Of a stretch of 64,000 nucleotides of DNA, positions 36,327 to 44,869 are shown piece by piece (the stretch's first letter is position 1; each line of letters opens with the position of its first letter). Under the pieces are notes generated by a model. That model saw only the letters and a list, made by a program, of their open reading frames with translations, had not been told where the DNA came from and did no database searches. The position numbers and the translations under genes are program-made. Origin of the DNA: Candidatus Electrothrix scaldis (GTDB taxonomy: Bacteria; Desulfobacterota; Desulfobulbia; Desulfobulbales; Desulfobulbaceae); the NCBI GenBank assembly GCA_033584155.1, contig CP138355.1, positions 558,001 to 622,000 of the forward strand. Reading direction: 5' to 3'.

Positions 36327-36348
36327 AAATAAATCCGTCCCCTTTCCC
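36267..36348. repeat. REP-like perfect inverted pair at the Fe-S gene start
   Basis: The arms 36267-36290 and 36325-36348 are perfect 24-bp complements (core GGGGACGGATTTATTTTT). The Fe-S gene's first codons, KNKSVPFP, lie in one arm. Confidence 0.85.
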
Positions 36349-36365
36349 CTTAGTCCCCTTTCCCC

Positions 36366-36761
36366 TTAAGAAGGTATATTCTTGATGTCAACAATGGGGG
36401 TTTCGTGGAGAATATCCAGGCCGGAAACCTCGATTCGGCAGCCGTCTACGGCCAGGACCTTGAGCTCGGAAATGGCAATGGGGTTAGGGCGCATGGGGCT
36501 ACGGGTGGCGAATACACCACGCAGTCCTTTGGATTTATCTCCCCGTGGATAAACCTGGAGGGCATTGCGGTCCGCCTGATGGAACCAGCAGAGAACAACG
36601 ATGGTCTGCCCTGCGGCGATTCCCTTCAGGCCGTCCTGGTACTGGGGATAGATCTCCAGGGTCCCGGTGCGACCTGACTCAGCGTGGAATTTCGGCGCGT
36701 CCTTGAGGTTGTGGATATCGCTGTGGACCTTGCCGATGAAATGGAGTTCTGGGAGGTGCAT
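36366..36761 (-). CDS. trmO: tRNA (N6-threonylcarbamoyladenosine(37)-N6)-methyltransferase
   Basis: This small beta-barrel SAM methyltransferase has FIGKVHSDIHNL, the LEIYPQYQDGLKGI strand, and the diagnostic VFATRSPMRPNPI. It methylates t6A37 in some tRNAs. The family is known as UPF0066/TsaA. A start at 36761 (MHLPELHF) is chosen; the frame to 36821 adds 20 residues that are unlikely to be protein. It is transcribed on the minus strand. Confidence 0.88.
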   Translation of the reverse strand: MHLPELHFIGKVHSDIHNLKDAPKFHAESGRTGTLEIYPQYQDGLKGIAAGQTIVVLCWFHQADRNALQVYPRGDKSKGLRGVFATRSPMRPNPIAISELKVLAVDGCRIEVSGLDILHETPIVDIKNIPS

Positions 36762-36882
36762 GGGATTGAGTGGTCTATGTTTTGCGGGAGAGTTAACAGT
36801 GCTGAAAAAGAATATTAACAATACAAATCAAAATGTTGTATTTCAAGTCAGTAGAAAAAATCATGTCGTTCCGTTGACCCTC

Positions 36883-38049
36883 CTATTCATTCGTTTCAGT
36901 TCCCTGATTCATCAGCTCAATATACGTTGTATAGCTGTACAATCGATTACGTTGCAATCCACTGATCTCCGACACCACATTGAGTTGCTCCAGGCGTAGC
37001 AGGACAGTGTTGACCGTTGCCGGTGAAAGACCGGATTTCTCCGCTATTAGTCCCGGTGAAACGACAGGTTGCTCCAGGAGAACCTGATGTACCCGTAAAG
37101 CAGATCCTGCCGATCTGCCGAGCGAATGTATCCGCTGCCGATCTGTTTCTGCAAGCCGGGCCAGGTTGCGGGCAGTCTCCACAGCCTGGCCAGCTGTTTC
37201 GATGACTGCCTCAGCAAAAAAATCCAGCCAGCTTTCCCAATCTCCGGTCAGGCGAACATGATTCAATAAGGTATAGTACTGCTGACGATGGGTTTTGAAA
37301 TACAGACTCAGGTAAAGTAGGGGCTCACGCAACACCCCTTCCGAGCAAAGCAGGAGAGTGATTAACAGACGGCCTAACCTACCGTTGCCGTCTAAGAAGG
37401 GATGAATGGTCTCAAACTGAACATGAGCCAGAGCCGCTTTGACTAAAACTGGTGTTCTTTCAGGCTGATCATGAAGAAAATGCTCTAAAGCACCCATGCA
37501 TTCCATAAGTCGATCAGCTGGAGGCGGAACAAAATGAGCATTACCGGGCCTGCTCCCGCCGATCCAGTTCTGACTCTTTCTGAACTCTCCCGGTGTCTGT
37601 CGACTTCCCCGACCTTTAGCCAGCAGAACAGCATGCATCTCCTTGAGCAAGCGCAATGAGAGCGGGAATCCGTCTTTCAGCCTGAGCAAACCGTGCTGCT
37701 GGGCCGCGACATAGTTGCTTACCTCCTGCACATCATCCAGAGGAACACCGGGACGATGACTGACTTCATAAAGGAGAAGATCGGAAAGAGAAGATTGCGT
37801 CCCCTCAATCTGAGAGGAAAGCACAGCTTCCTTTCGTACATACATATAGAGGAACAGGCCGGTATCTGGCAGAAGAACGGAAACAGCATCCAGGCGTCCT
37901 AATGAAACAAGAGCGCGATCAAATTTCTCCCGTAATGCCGAATCCCAAGCCAGAGGAGGCTCCGGCGGCAAAGGAGCCGGAATAAAGGCACGGACTGATT
38001 CTCCTACCGTACTTACGGTACTGTAACTTCCTTGTAGGTCGCGTTGCAT
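36883..38049 (-). CDS. Fic family protein
   Basis: At 388 residues it has the Fic core HPFLDGNGRLGRLL (transfers AMP or a related group to a hydroxyl of a target protein) and an upstream inhibitory helix SSQIEGTQ of the S-x3-E-G type. A C-terminal winged-helix-like part (SGLSPATVNTVLLRLEQLNV) could bind DNA. Palindromic TTATTTTA/TAAAATAA sites lie just upstream, consistent with autoregulation. Target and donor are unknown. The start codon is the ATG at 38049. Confidence 0.9.
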   Translation of the reverse strand: MQRDLQGSYSTVSTVGESVRAFIPAPLPPEPPLAWDSALREKFDRALVSLGRLDAVSVLLPDTGLFLYMYVRKEAVLSSQIEGTQSSLSDLLLYEVSHRPGVPLDDVQEVSNYVAAQQHGLLRLKDGFPLSLRLLKEMHAVLLAKGRGSRQTPGEFRKSQNWIGGSRPGNAHFVPPPADRLMECMGALEHFLHDQPERTPVLVKAALAHVQFETIHPFLDGNGRLGRLLITLLLCSEGVLREPLLYLSLYFKTHRQQYYTLLNHVRLTGDWESWLDFFAEAVIETAGQAVETARNLARLAETDRQRIHSLGRSAGSALRVHQVLLEQPVVSPGLIAEKSGLSPATVNTVLLRLEQLNVVSEISGLQRNRLYSYTTYIELMNQGTETNE

Positions 38050-38125
38050 AGCGTTTAAAAAACTTGGCGACTCCTTGGAGTCGTCTCTCTTCCCTTGTTG
38101 TCTTTCCCCGAAGGGAAGGGCGGCG

Positions 38126-38186
38126 TTATTTTACTTTTTAAAATAAAGAAGGCTGTTATTTTAAGTTTAGCCTTATTTTAAAATAA
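38126..38186 (-). promoter_or_regulatory. Palindromic candidate operators upstream of fic
   Basis: One site pairs TTATTTTA with TAAAATAA across five bases (38126-38146); another is the perfect palindrome TTATTTTAAAATAA (38173-38186). They lie about 75-140 bases before the fic start. AAGGCT and AGCCTT bracket the middle. Confidence 0.5.
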
Positions 38187-38296
38187 CGAACTTTGAACGG
38201 CGAAGCTACAGTTTTTTGAGTTGAGGCAATTCAGCTTGGGAATTGAAGTCTTGGGAGAGATGGTCGGTCGATAATGTTGCCCATTACGCCTGCATC

Positions 38297-38372
38297 GTAG
38301 GGGCGAATCCCTGTATCCGCCCTTGTTCGACACATTCCTTTTTATAGGTACCAGCTACTGGATGCATGGAGG
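38297..38372. repeat. Copy of the recB palindromic repeat joined to a scrap of the GGGtGRT gene
   Basis: GTAGGGGCGAATCCCTGTAT (38297-38316, extending to 38323) matches the element at 32928. From about 38334 the sequence CATTCCTTTTTATAGGTACC and on to about 38372 matches 39162-39200 inside the GGGtGRT gene. So two relics lie in the 345-base gap upstream of fic, next to the 38395 gene. Confidence 0.6.
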
Positions 38373-38394
38373 CGTTCGCAGTTAACGAGCCGAA

Positions 38395-38823
38395 TCATTT
38401 GCCTTTTGCAATCACTTGGTCGAAATTGACAAGGCCTCTATCGTTTATCTTGCCAATAATGATCTCCCAGGCATTAGAAGGCAGATGGGCAACGTTTTTC
38501 ATTGCCGTGCTGAAGAAGGGAGCAGATTTAGGAAGATCCATATATTTAGCCGGATCCGTATTTACCAGCTTAACTAATTCTGGCATATAGCATTGCAAGT
38601 CACTTTGATCGCTGTTTGTTAGCCCGTCCCAGTCATCAATGCTTATGTAGAGAATCACGGATGGAGTTTTGGTTCCATATCCTGTGATAATTGGCCCAAT
38701 ATCTCGAAGAGAAGAAAGCTGCATATACACCATCTTTCCACTCACGGAGCAATCAGCAGCAAACAGGTTCTCACAGTTCAAGCTGAGTATCACTAACAGC
38801 AGGACAACAAAACGCTTAAGCAT
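38395..38823 (-). CDS. Exported protein of unknown function
   Basis: A signal peptide (MLKRFVVLLLVILSLNCENLFA) is followed by a 120-residue mature part with VILYISIDDWDGLTNSDQSD and a helical middle. No family is recognised. It lies between the fic regulatory region and the GGGtGRT gene on the same strand, with its own ribosome-binding site. Confidence 0.6.
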   Translation of the reverse strand: MLKRFVVLLLVILSLNCENLFAADCSVSGKMVYMQLSSLRDIGPIITGYGTKTPSVILYISIDDWDGLTNSDQSDLQCYMPELVKLVNTDPAKYMDLPKSAPFFSTAMKNVAHLPSNAWEIIIGKINDRGLVNFDQVIAKGK

Positions 38824-38898
38824 TTACGCTTCTCCTCGGAATCATTTATTTGGATGCCGCCGTATTTTAACGGCAGCATCCTGAAAAATAACTAGGAC

Positions 38899-39897
38899 TT
38901 AACTACAAGCCTGCTCCATGGCAACGGCCACCGCAACCGAGGCCCCGACCATCGGGTTATTCCCCATGCCGATGAAACCCATCATTTCCACATGGGCCGG
39001 AACCGATGAGGACCCAGCAAACTGGGCATCGCAATGCATTCTGCCCATTGTGTCGGTCATACCGTAAGAAGCCGGTCCCGCAGCCATGTTATCCGGGTGC
39101 AGAGTACGCCCGGTACCACCGCCTGAGGCAACAGAGAAATACTTTCTGCCCTGCTCTAAGCATTCCTTTTTATAGGTACCGGCGACCGGATGCTGGAAGC
39201 GGGTCGGGTTGGTGGAGTTCCCGGTGATGGAGACATCAACCCCCTCATGGTGGTTAATCGCCACACCTTCACGTACATCATCCGCACCGAAACAGCGCAC
39301 CTTGGAACGAGGTCCATCAGAGAAAGGCTTTTCGGAAACAATATTCAGAGTACCGCTGGCATAATCAAACTGGGTCCGCACATAGGTAAAGCCGTTGATT
39401 CGGGAGATGATGTAGGCTGCATCCTTGCCCAAACCGTTGAGGATAACCCGCAGGGGTTCAGTGCGAACCCGGTTGGCAGATTTTGCAAGACCGATAGCAC
39501 CTTCTGCGGCAGCAAAGGACTCGTGGCCAGCCAGAAAGGCAAAGCAGCGGGTGTTTTCGTTGAGCAGCATGGCGGCCAGGTTACCGTGCCCGATACCTAC
39601 CTTGCGGTTTTCCGCAACCGAGCCAGGAATACAGAAGGCCTGGAGGCCGATACCCAGGGTTGCGGCGATATCTACCGCTTTGGTCTGGCCCTTCTTCAGG
39701 GCCACAGCCGCGCCAGCAATATAGGCCCAGCAGGCATTTTCAAAACAGATGGGCTGGACCTCTTTGACGATGGAGTACACATCCAGGCCAGCGTCTTTGC
39801 TCATCTGTTGGGCTTCTTCAAGACTCGCAATACCGTGCTCGGCCAGAGCCGCATTGATCTTGTCAATTCTTCGTTCGTATCCTTCAAATAAGGCCAT
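38899..39897 (-). CDS. GGGtGRT protein
   Basis: This 332-residue protein carries the eponymous SVASGGGTGRTLHPDNMA motif, with conserved CFENACWAYIAGAAVALKKG and AFLAGHESFAAAEGAIG. The family occurs in anaerobes beside a NifU-like scaffold, as here (5 bases apart). Its biochemical function is not known. A fragment of its sequence is duplicated at 38334-38372. Confidence 0.88.
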   Translation of the reverse strand: MALFEGYERRIDKINAALAEHGIASLEEAQQMSKDAGLDVYSIVKEVQPICFENACWAYIAGAAVALKKGQTKAVDIAATLGIGLQAFCIPGSVAENRKVGIGHGNLAAMLLNENTRCFAFLAGHESFAAAEGAIGLAKSANRVRTEPLRVILNGLGKDAAYIISRINGFTYVRTQFDYASGTLNIVSEKPFSDGPRSKVRCFGADDVREGVAINHHEGVDVSITGNSTNPTRFQHPVAGTYKKECLEQGRKYFSVASGGGTGRTLHPDNMAAGPASYGMTDTMGRMHCDAQFAGSSSVPAHVEMMGFIGMGNNPMVGASVAVAVAMEQACS

Positions 39898-39902
39898 GAT
39901 CT

Positions 39903-40595
39903 CTACTCCTGCCGAGGGTCAATAGTTTTCACGGCATCGGCAAACCTGCCGTAGGTGCCGGTTGCCTCTTCCATCGCCGTTGCCGGATCAACCCCTTTTT
40001 TGATGGCGTCCAGCATCGGTCCCATCTTGACGAACTTATAACCGATGATCTCGTCATCCTTGTCCAGGCCCAGCTCCACCACGTAGCCCTCTGCCACCTC
40101 CAGGTAACGGGGGCCCTTGAGCTTGGTGCCGTAGGTGGTTCCAGTGACGGAACGCAGGCCCTTGCCCAGGTCCTCCAGACCAGCGCCGATGGGCAATCCG
40201 CCCTCAGAGAATGCTGACTGACTGCGACCATAGCTGATCTGCTTAAACAGCTCACGCATGGCCACGTTGATCGCGTCACAGACCAGATCGGTGTTCAGGG
40301 CCTCCAGGATGGTCTTACCGGGCAGGATCTCTGAGGCCATAGCCGCAGAATGGGTCATACCGGTGCAACCGATGGTCTCAATCAGGGCTTCTTCGATGAT
40401 TCCTTCTTTGATGTTGAGGGTCAGCTTGCAGGCTCCCTGATGGGGGGCACACCAGCCAACACCGTGGGTAAGTCCGCTAATATCTCCAATCTGACGCACT
40501 TGATTCCACTGTCCCTCCTGGGGGATGGGCGCAGGCCCGTGGTTTGTCCCCTGGACAACGCAGTGCATCTCCTTTACTTCAGAAGAGTAGTTCAT
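39903..40595 (-). CDS. Iron-sulfur cluster assembly scaffold (NifU-like) partner of GGGtGRT
   Basis: From ATG at 40595 (MNYSSEVKEMHCVVQG), preceded by AATGGAGACCCC, the 230-residue protein has the NifU_N pattern: GVGWCAPHQGACKLTLNI, IETIGCTGMTHSAAMASEIL. The Cys pairs could hold a nascent cluster. It is the upstream gene of a two-gene operon with GGGtGRT, 5 bases apart. The long frame to 40760 is not used. Confidence 0.85.
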   Translation of the reverse strand: MNYSSEVKEMHCVVQGTNHGPAPIPQEGQWNQVRQIGDISGLTHGVGWCAPHQGACKLTLNIKEGIIEEALIETIGCTGMTHSAAMASEILPGKTILEALNTDLVCDAINVAMRELFKQISYGRSQSAFSEGGLPIGAGLEDLGKGLRSVTGTTYGTKLKGPRYLEVAEGYVVELGLDKDDEIIGYKFVKMGPMLDAIKKGVDPATAMEEATGTYGRFADAVKTIDPRQE

Positions 40596-40904
40596 AGTGG
40601 GGTCTCCATTGTAATAAACATCCCCGCCCCTTGGGCCGGGGGATTGATAAAAAATTGTTCCGCTGTACTCCGCAGGTTGCGGGGTATTTGACCCTGAGTT
40701 GAGCAATGAATAATAATCGGGAATGCATGATACTATACCCAGGCAAAAATACCATGACAAAAATGCAGGAAGATGTACAGCAAAAGGCGTGGAAGATCCT
40801 TTTCGTTCTTCCTTGTCAGCAGGAGATGAAAGAGCTCTTGCATTTATTTTTCCCTATGGTACTTGTGTATCCCATACCTCAAATCTCGCCAAGAATAAGA
40901 CCTT
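40596..40904. other. Gap with a GC-rich hairpin, no gene
   Basis: TCCCCGCCCCTTGGGCCGGG at 40621-40640 can fold as a hairpin and resembles the palindrome before queC (41649-41666). No convincing gene is present; frames here lack family matches. Confidence 0.45.
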
Positions 40905-41618
40905 ATGCTCCTCCCTCCCATACGCCAGCAGGGCATCCTTATCCGACGCTATAAACGCTTTCTTGCTGATATTGCCCTTGCCGACGGCACTGAATTGACT
41001 GTACATTGTCCCAACTCCGGTGCCATGCGTGGCTGCTCTGCCCCTGAAAGTCCGGTGGTGATCTCCAAGTCGGATAATCCCAAGCGGAAATACGCCTGGA
41101 CCCTGGAGATGGTGCAGGAAGACGGGGTCTGGATCGGGGTGAATACCGGCATGACCAATAAGCTGGTCCATGAGGCCCTGGACAACGGGGTGATTGCTGC
41201 CTTTGGCCCCATCCAATCGGTGCAACCCGAGGTCAAGGTCTCGGACAAGAGCCGCCTGGATTTTCTCCTCCAAACAGAGGGCGGTCCGGTGTATGTTGAG
41301 GTGAAGAACTGTTCCTTGGTGGAGGATGACAAGGCCATGTTTCCGGATGCGGTCACAGCAAGAGGCACCAAGCATCTCCATGAGCTGAGCCAGCTACTTG
41401 ATCCAGAGAACCAGAAAACACGGGCAGCGGTGCTGTTCTGTGTCCAGCGGGCAGATGGTCATTGCTTTGCCCCGGCCCGCCATATTGACCCAGTCTACGC
41501 AGAAACCTTGGCTGAGGTGCATAAGCAGGGCGTGCAAGTCCTGGCCTACCGGGCAGAGGTCACACCGGAGGAGGTCCGCATCGTCTCGGCAATGGAACTC
41601 TGCCTGGAAGCGCAGTAA
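40905..41618 (+). CDS. sfsA: DNA/RNA nuclease SfsA
   Basis: The 237-residue protein has the OB fold and PD-(D/E)xK-like core of SfsA: RRYKRFLADIALADG, CPNSGAMRGCSAP, the VYVEVKNCSL strand with catalytic Glu and Lys, and MFPDAVTARGTKHLHEL. It binds DNA and cuts nucleic acids. It precedes queC by 50 bases. Confidence 0.93.
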   Translation: MLLPPIRQQGILIRRYKRFLADIALADGTELTVHCPNSGAMRGCSAPESPVVISKSDNPKRKYAWTLEMVQEDGVWIGVNTGMTNKLVHEALDNGVIAAFGPIQSVQPEVKVSDKSRLDFLLQTEGGPVYVEVKNCSLVEDDKAMFPDAVTARGTKHLHELSQLLDPENQKTRAAVLFCVQRADGHCFAPARHIDPVYAETLAEVHKQGVQVLAYRAEVTPEEVRIVSAMELCLEAQ

Positions 41619-41648
41619 GAAGAAAAGAAAGGAACACAAATAACTCCC

Positions 41649-41666
41649 CCCGCCCCGTGGGGCGGG
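41649..41666. promoter_or_regulatory. GC-rich palindrome before queC
   Basis: The perfect palindrome CCCGCCCC-GT-GGGGCGGG lies directly before the first ATG of queC and could fold in the RNA or serve as a repeat of the 40621 type. Confidence 0.4.
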
Positions 41667-41667
41667 T

Positions 41668-42372
41668 ATGAATAACAAAATGAACACACAACGAAAAAAG
41701 GCAGTTATTCTCCTCAGCGGCGGCCTGGACTCCACAACGGTCCTGGCCATTGCTCGCTCCAGGGGCTTTCAATGCCATTGCCTCAGCTTTCGCTACGGGC
41801 AAAAGCAGGATATTGAGTTACAGCGGGCAGCAGCCATTGCCCAGCACATGGAGGCGGCAGAGCATCTGGTCCTGCGCCTGGACTTAGGAATGATTGGTGG
41901 CTCTGCCCTGACCTCGGATATTGCCGTGCCTAAGGACCGCCAGCTCCAGGAGATCGAAAAGGATATCCCGGTGACCTATGTCCCGGCCCGCAATATCATC
42001 TTCCTCTCCCATGCCCTGGCCTGGGCCGAGGTCATCGGAGCCACGGATATCTTTCTTGGCATCAATGCGGTGGACTATAGCGGCTACCCTGATTGCCGAC
42101 CTGAGTTCCTCAAGTCCTTTGAGCGGACCGCCAACCTGGGCACCAAGGAAGGCAGCACCGGCCACCCCTTCAAGCTCCATGCCCCTCTGATTGAGCTGAG
42201 CAAGAAGGAGATCATCGAGGTGGGCACTCAGCTGGGGGTGGATTACTCCAAGACCCATAGCTGCTATGATCCGGTGGACGGCCTTGCCTGCGGGCATTGC
42301 GATGCCTGTATCCTGCGGCTGCGCGGCTTTGCCGAGGCCGGGCTGGAAGATCCGGCGCCGTATGCTGAATAG
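41668..42372 (+). CDS. queC: 7-cyano-7-deazaguanine synthase
   Basis: This has the PP-loop SGGLDSTTVL and the C-terminal zinc site with CYDPVDGLACGHCDACILRL. It makes preQ0 from 7-carboxy-7-deazaguanine in queuosine synthesis. The frame allows ATG at 41668 or 41680 (MNTQRKKAV). The length of 234 or 230 residues is normal. Confidence 0.94.
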   Translation: MNNKMNTQRKKAVILLSGGLDSTTVLAIARSRGFQCHCLSFRYGQKQDIELQRAAAIAQHMEAAEHLVLRLDLGMIGGSALTSDIAVPKDRQLQEIEKDIPVTYVPARNIIFLSHALAWAEVIGATDIFLGINAVDYSGYPDCRPEFLKSFERTANLGTKEGSTGHPFKLHAPLIELSKKEIIEVGTQLGVDYSKTHSCYDPVDGLACGHCDACILRLRGFAEAGLEDPAPYAE

Positions 42373-42482
42373 ATTCGTCCAGATCTTAAAGAAGGGGACT
42401 ATCTTCTGCCGTTCCTCCGAGGTGCGGCAGGGAAAAACTTACTATCACAACAGCCACTCTTATCATTTTCATTTCTTGACAG

Positions 42483-42596
42483 CTAGTTGATCGACTCGGC
42501 ACGTTGCATTTTGATAATCATAATGACTCCCAAAAGTCCAAAACCGATTAAGATAACTCCAGAAAACAAACCATCCCACTTAATACCTATGCTCAC
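42483..42596 (-). CDS. 37-residue membrane peptide
   Basis: A GTG directly following the stop codon of the upstream split gene starts SIGIKWDGLFSGVILIGFGL then LGVIMIIKMQRAESIN and a stop. It has one hydrophobic helix and is coupled by adjacency. It is short, so it is a candidate only. Confidence 0.35.
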   Translation of the reverse strand: MSIGIKWDGLFSGVILIGFGLLGVIMIIKMQRAESIN

Positions 42597-42877
42597 CTAA
42601 AACGTATCCCCTTCTCCATCTTCTGCATATGTATTGATCTGTGCTGCCACTTTCTCTTTCGGCCCAGCATTTGACGTGTAAACAGCGCTCAGCGGTATAC
42701 TCCCTCCTTGCCGACGAATCAACTGCACGCAGTATCCGCATTTTTCATTATTACAACTTTCGTCTTCTTCACACAGTCAAGCTGGAAAGGTTCAATCTGT
42801 GTACATTGCAATATCGTTATCTGCCCACTGAAAAATAGCATAGCCAAACCACTAAGTGTGCAGGCCAAAAAGAAACA

Positions 42878-44504
42878 CCTGAATCCGTGACGCTATAAGT
42901 CACACTTTCCCTTCTGAGGGGCCAAAGCTTTTTTTGCCGGGACGGAGGAGCAAAATAACCACGCAGTAGCTAACTTCGGTGGATTTCCGCCGTTAGTTCT
43001 TTGAAAAAACGATAAATGTTCAGAAAAGAGACGCACCTCTCTTGTTGTGTGCAAGTGAACTGTCTCCCGGCTTGCCGTCAGAACACGCCTGACAGCCTGT
43101 TATACAGTCCGACATAGGACGGATATACGGGACAATGGCAGCTGAAGCGCAATTTGATCCGGTTTCCGGTTTTAATCATACGGGCAGCAACATAAATCAG
43201 CTCCTGCAGAACCGTTTTTATACGCCGTCTTTTTGCAGGGTGCCGAATCGGTGCATTTTTACCAAGCAGGCCAAACTGTCCGATTACCTTAAGGATATTA
43301 TATGAAAAGACTCCGAGTGTCATAACCAGCGCATTAGTCGCGAATTTACCGCTCGGAAGTCGCTCAAGGTCAAGATCTGTTTTGAATTCACTGTGAAATT
43401 GCTCGCTTAACCCGTGATTTTCGTACAGCGCAATGATTTTCTCCGGAGAAAAATTCAGGTCTGTCCACCACCCTTCAATTTTGATATCCGGCTCAAGCAG
43501 GAACTGACCGTGTTTGTCAATTGTACGTTCGGTAACACGGATAACCCGGGTAAAATAACGATGTCTTCCCTTATAGTCCCGACGTTTTCGGGTCTTCAAC
43601 AAAGCGACTCTTTTACCCTTGCGGAGCTCAGTCACTACGCCTTCTTTGAAAGCCCGCTGACAGAGAGGCTTGGTATCCTCCCTTCGAGGGTTCCACTTGA
43701 TAATGGAAGACACATTGGCCCGGTAACGCAGATCAGCAAGATTATCAACAGCATCATGAGCTGAATCAAGACGAACCAGCAGCTTTTTCCCGGTCAGGAT
43801 ACGTGCCTGCTCAATCACACGCTTCAAAAACGGGAGAAAATTTTCCTGACTATGTTGCGTGCCGGGTCGAAGCTCTGTTTCAAGGCACCAGCCTTCCATG
43901 CCGAGATAAGCGGCAATAGGTGCGTAGCCGTCACACCCTTTATATGTGCGCCCAACATGCTCTTTTTTTGTCCCGGAATTATCCATGGGAAACACATCTA
44001 TATCAAGGGGAATGTGACCTGTTCCAAGAGGAGTGACTGGTACTTCGACATTTTTGAGCCACACCGCGTAACATATCGGCATTCTGATCAAAGCGCTGCC
44101 GAAGAGTTTCAGCAGATGGAACCTGCTTGATGCCGAGTGCTTCCTGAAAATAGCTGTCTTCCCGCATGGGTGTCACGGCCTCGTAATCACTTTTGCCGGT
44201 GCAGAGCAGGCCGAGGTAACTGCGAAGAAGCTCAGTATCGGGAATCAGCTTATTGTCATTTTCCGATATACGCCTGACTATTCCTGAAAGGTTACTGTAA
44301 CGGTTGATGCACAATCCGACCAATGCAAGGCCGGAGCAATCAGTGTATATTTCGTCAGAGGACTGTTCAAGAATAAAACGTTTCATTTTTTACCTGCTGG
44401 GTTAGATTTTCAGACAGGTGTTTATTATACATTTTATTCTGAAAAATTAATATATTAATTATAAATAGAATGCTTTTTTATTGCATTAGCGTCACGGATT
44501 CAGG
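42878..44504. mobile_element. IS1380-type element with 18-bp inverted repeats and AAACA target duplication
   Basis: The ends are CCTGAATCCGTGACGCTA (42878-42895) and its complement (44487-44504), flanked by AAACA at 42873-42877 and 44505-44509. The ends and the transposase type agree with IS1380. The 1627-bp element has one transposase on the minus strand, frameshifted once. Confidence 0.92.
43078..44386 (-). pseudogene. IS1380-family transposase, frameshifted at an A-run
   Basis: The N-terminal piece (44386 to about 44060) ends FDQNADMLRGVAQK, and the second piece begins NVEVPVTPLGTGHIPLDIDV. The two join by a -1 shift at a CAAAAAT stretch near 44055. Catalytic acids appear in IDVFPMDNSGTKKEHV and LVRLDSAHDA. 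A C-terminal segment with SEQFHSEFKTDLDLERLPSG gives the Glu. It is probably inactive unless the shift is programmed; IS1380 elements do not usually use one. Confidence 0.8.
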
Positions 44505-44551
44505 AAACAAATAATGCAAATAGGATGCTGGCGTTTTTCTTGGTCTGCCAT

Positions 44552-44869
44552 CACGAAAGTCCTTTATGCCATCTTCCAGCACATCCATCAGCCTGCCGCC
44601 GTAATCGCTGCGTATCACGTCCCATATTTCCTCCATTCACTCGAATTGTATTGGTAAATCTCCTCACCATACCCCTAATTCCAAACAACCTGCACAAAAA
44701 ATATACCACACGATAAAACAAGGAGATATCATCACCATAAATTAGTACCTATTGATGAAATACTTGCATTTTCAAATAGAAGATGGCAACGTGGGATCCG
44801 AATAACTCAAGCTGCGACAGCTGACCATCTTAAACCTGCCGCAGAAACATCTCACACAAGGAGGGTAGT
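44552..44869. other. Gap before the repeat-protein gene
   Basis: The minus strand may hold the 5' part of the split membrane gene. Apart from a ribosome-binding site (ACAAGGAGGG) just before 44870, I see nothing clear. Confidence 0.3.

Larger units (their letters stand above)
42597..44551 (-). pseudogene. Small membrane protein gene split by IS1380-type element, frameshifted
   Basis: With the element and one AAACA copy removed, the minus strand reads from ATG at 44551 MADQEKRQHPICIICFFLAC then TLSGLAMLFFSGQITILQ and continues as CTQIEPFQLDC up to an A-run. One base missing there restores ESCNNEKCGYCVQLIRRQGG and ends DGEGDTF at 42597. It thus has one transmembrane helix and a Cys-bearing domain. 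A second frame overlaps the start (MEEIWDVIRSDYGGRLMDVL), so the original N-terminus is not certain. No family is recognised. Confidence 0.5.

Noticed and set aside
44003-44386. Programmed -1 frameshift in the IS1380-type transposase
   Set aside because: The CAAAAAT run could slip, but this family does not usually use it and other elements here have random shifts, so decay or sequencing error is simpler.
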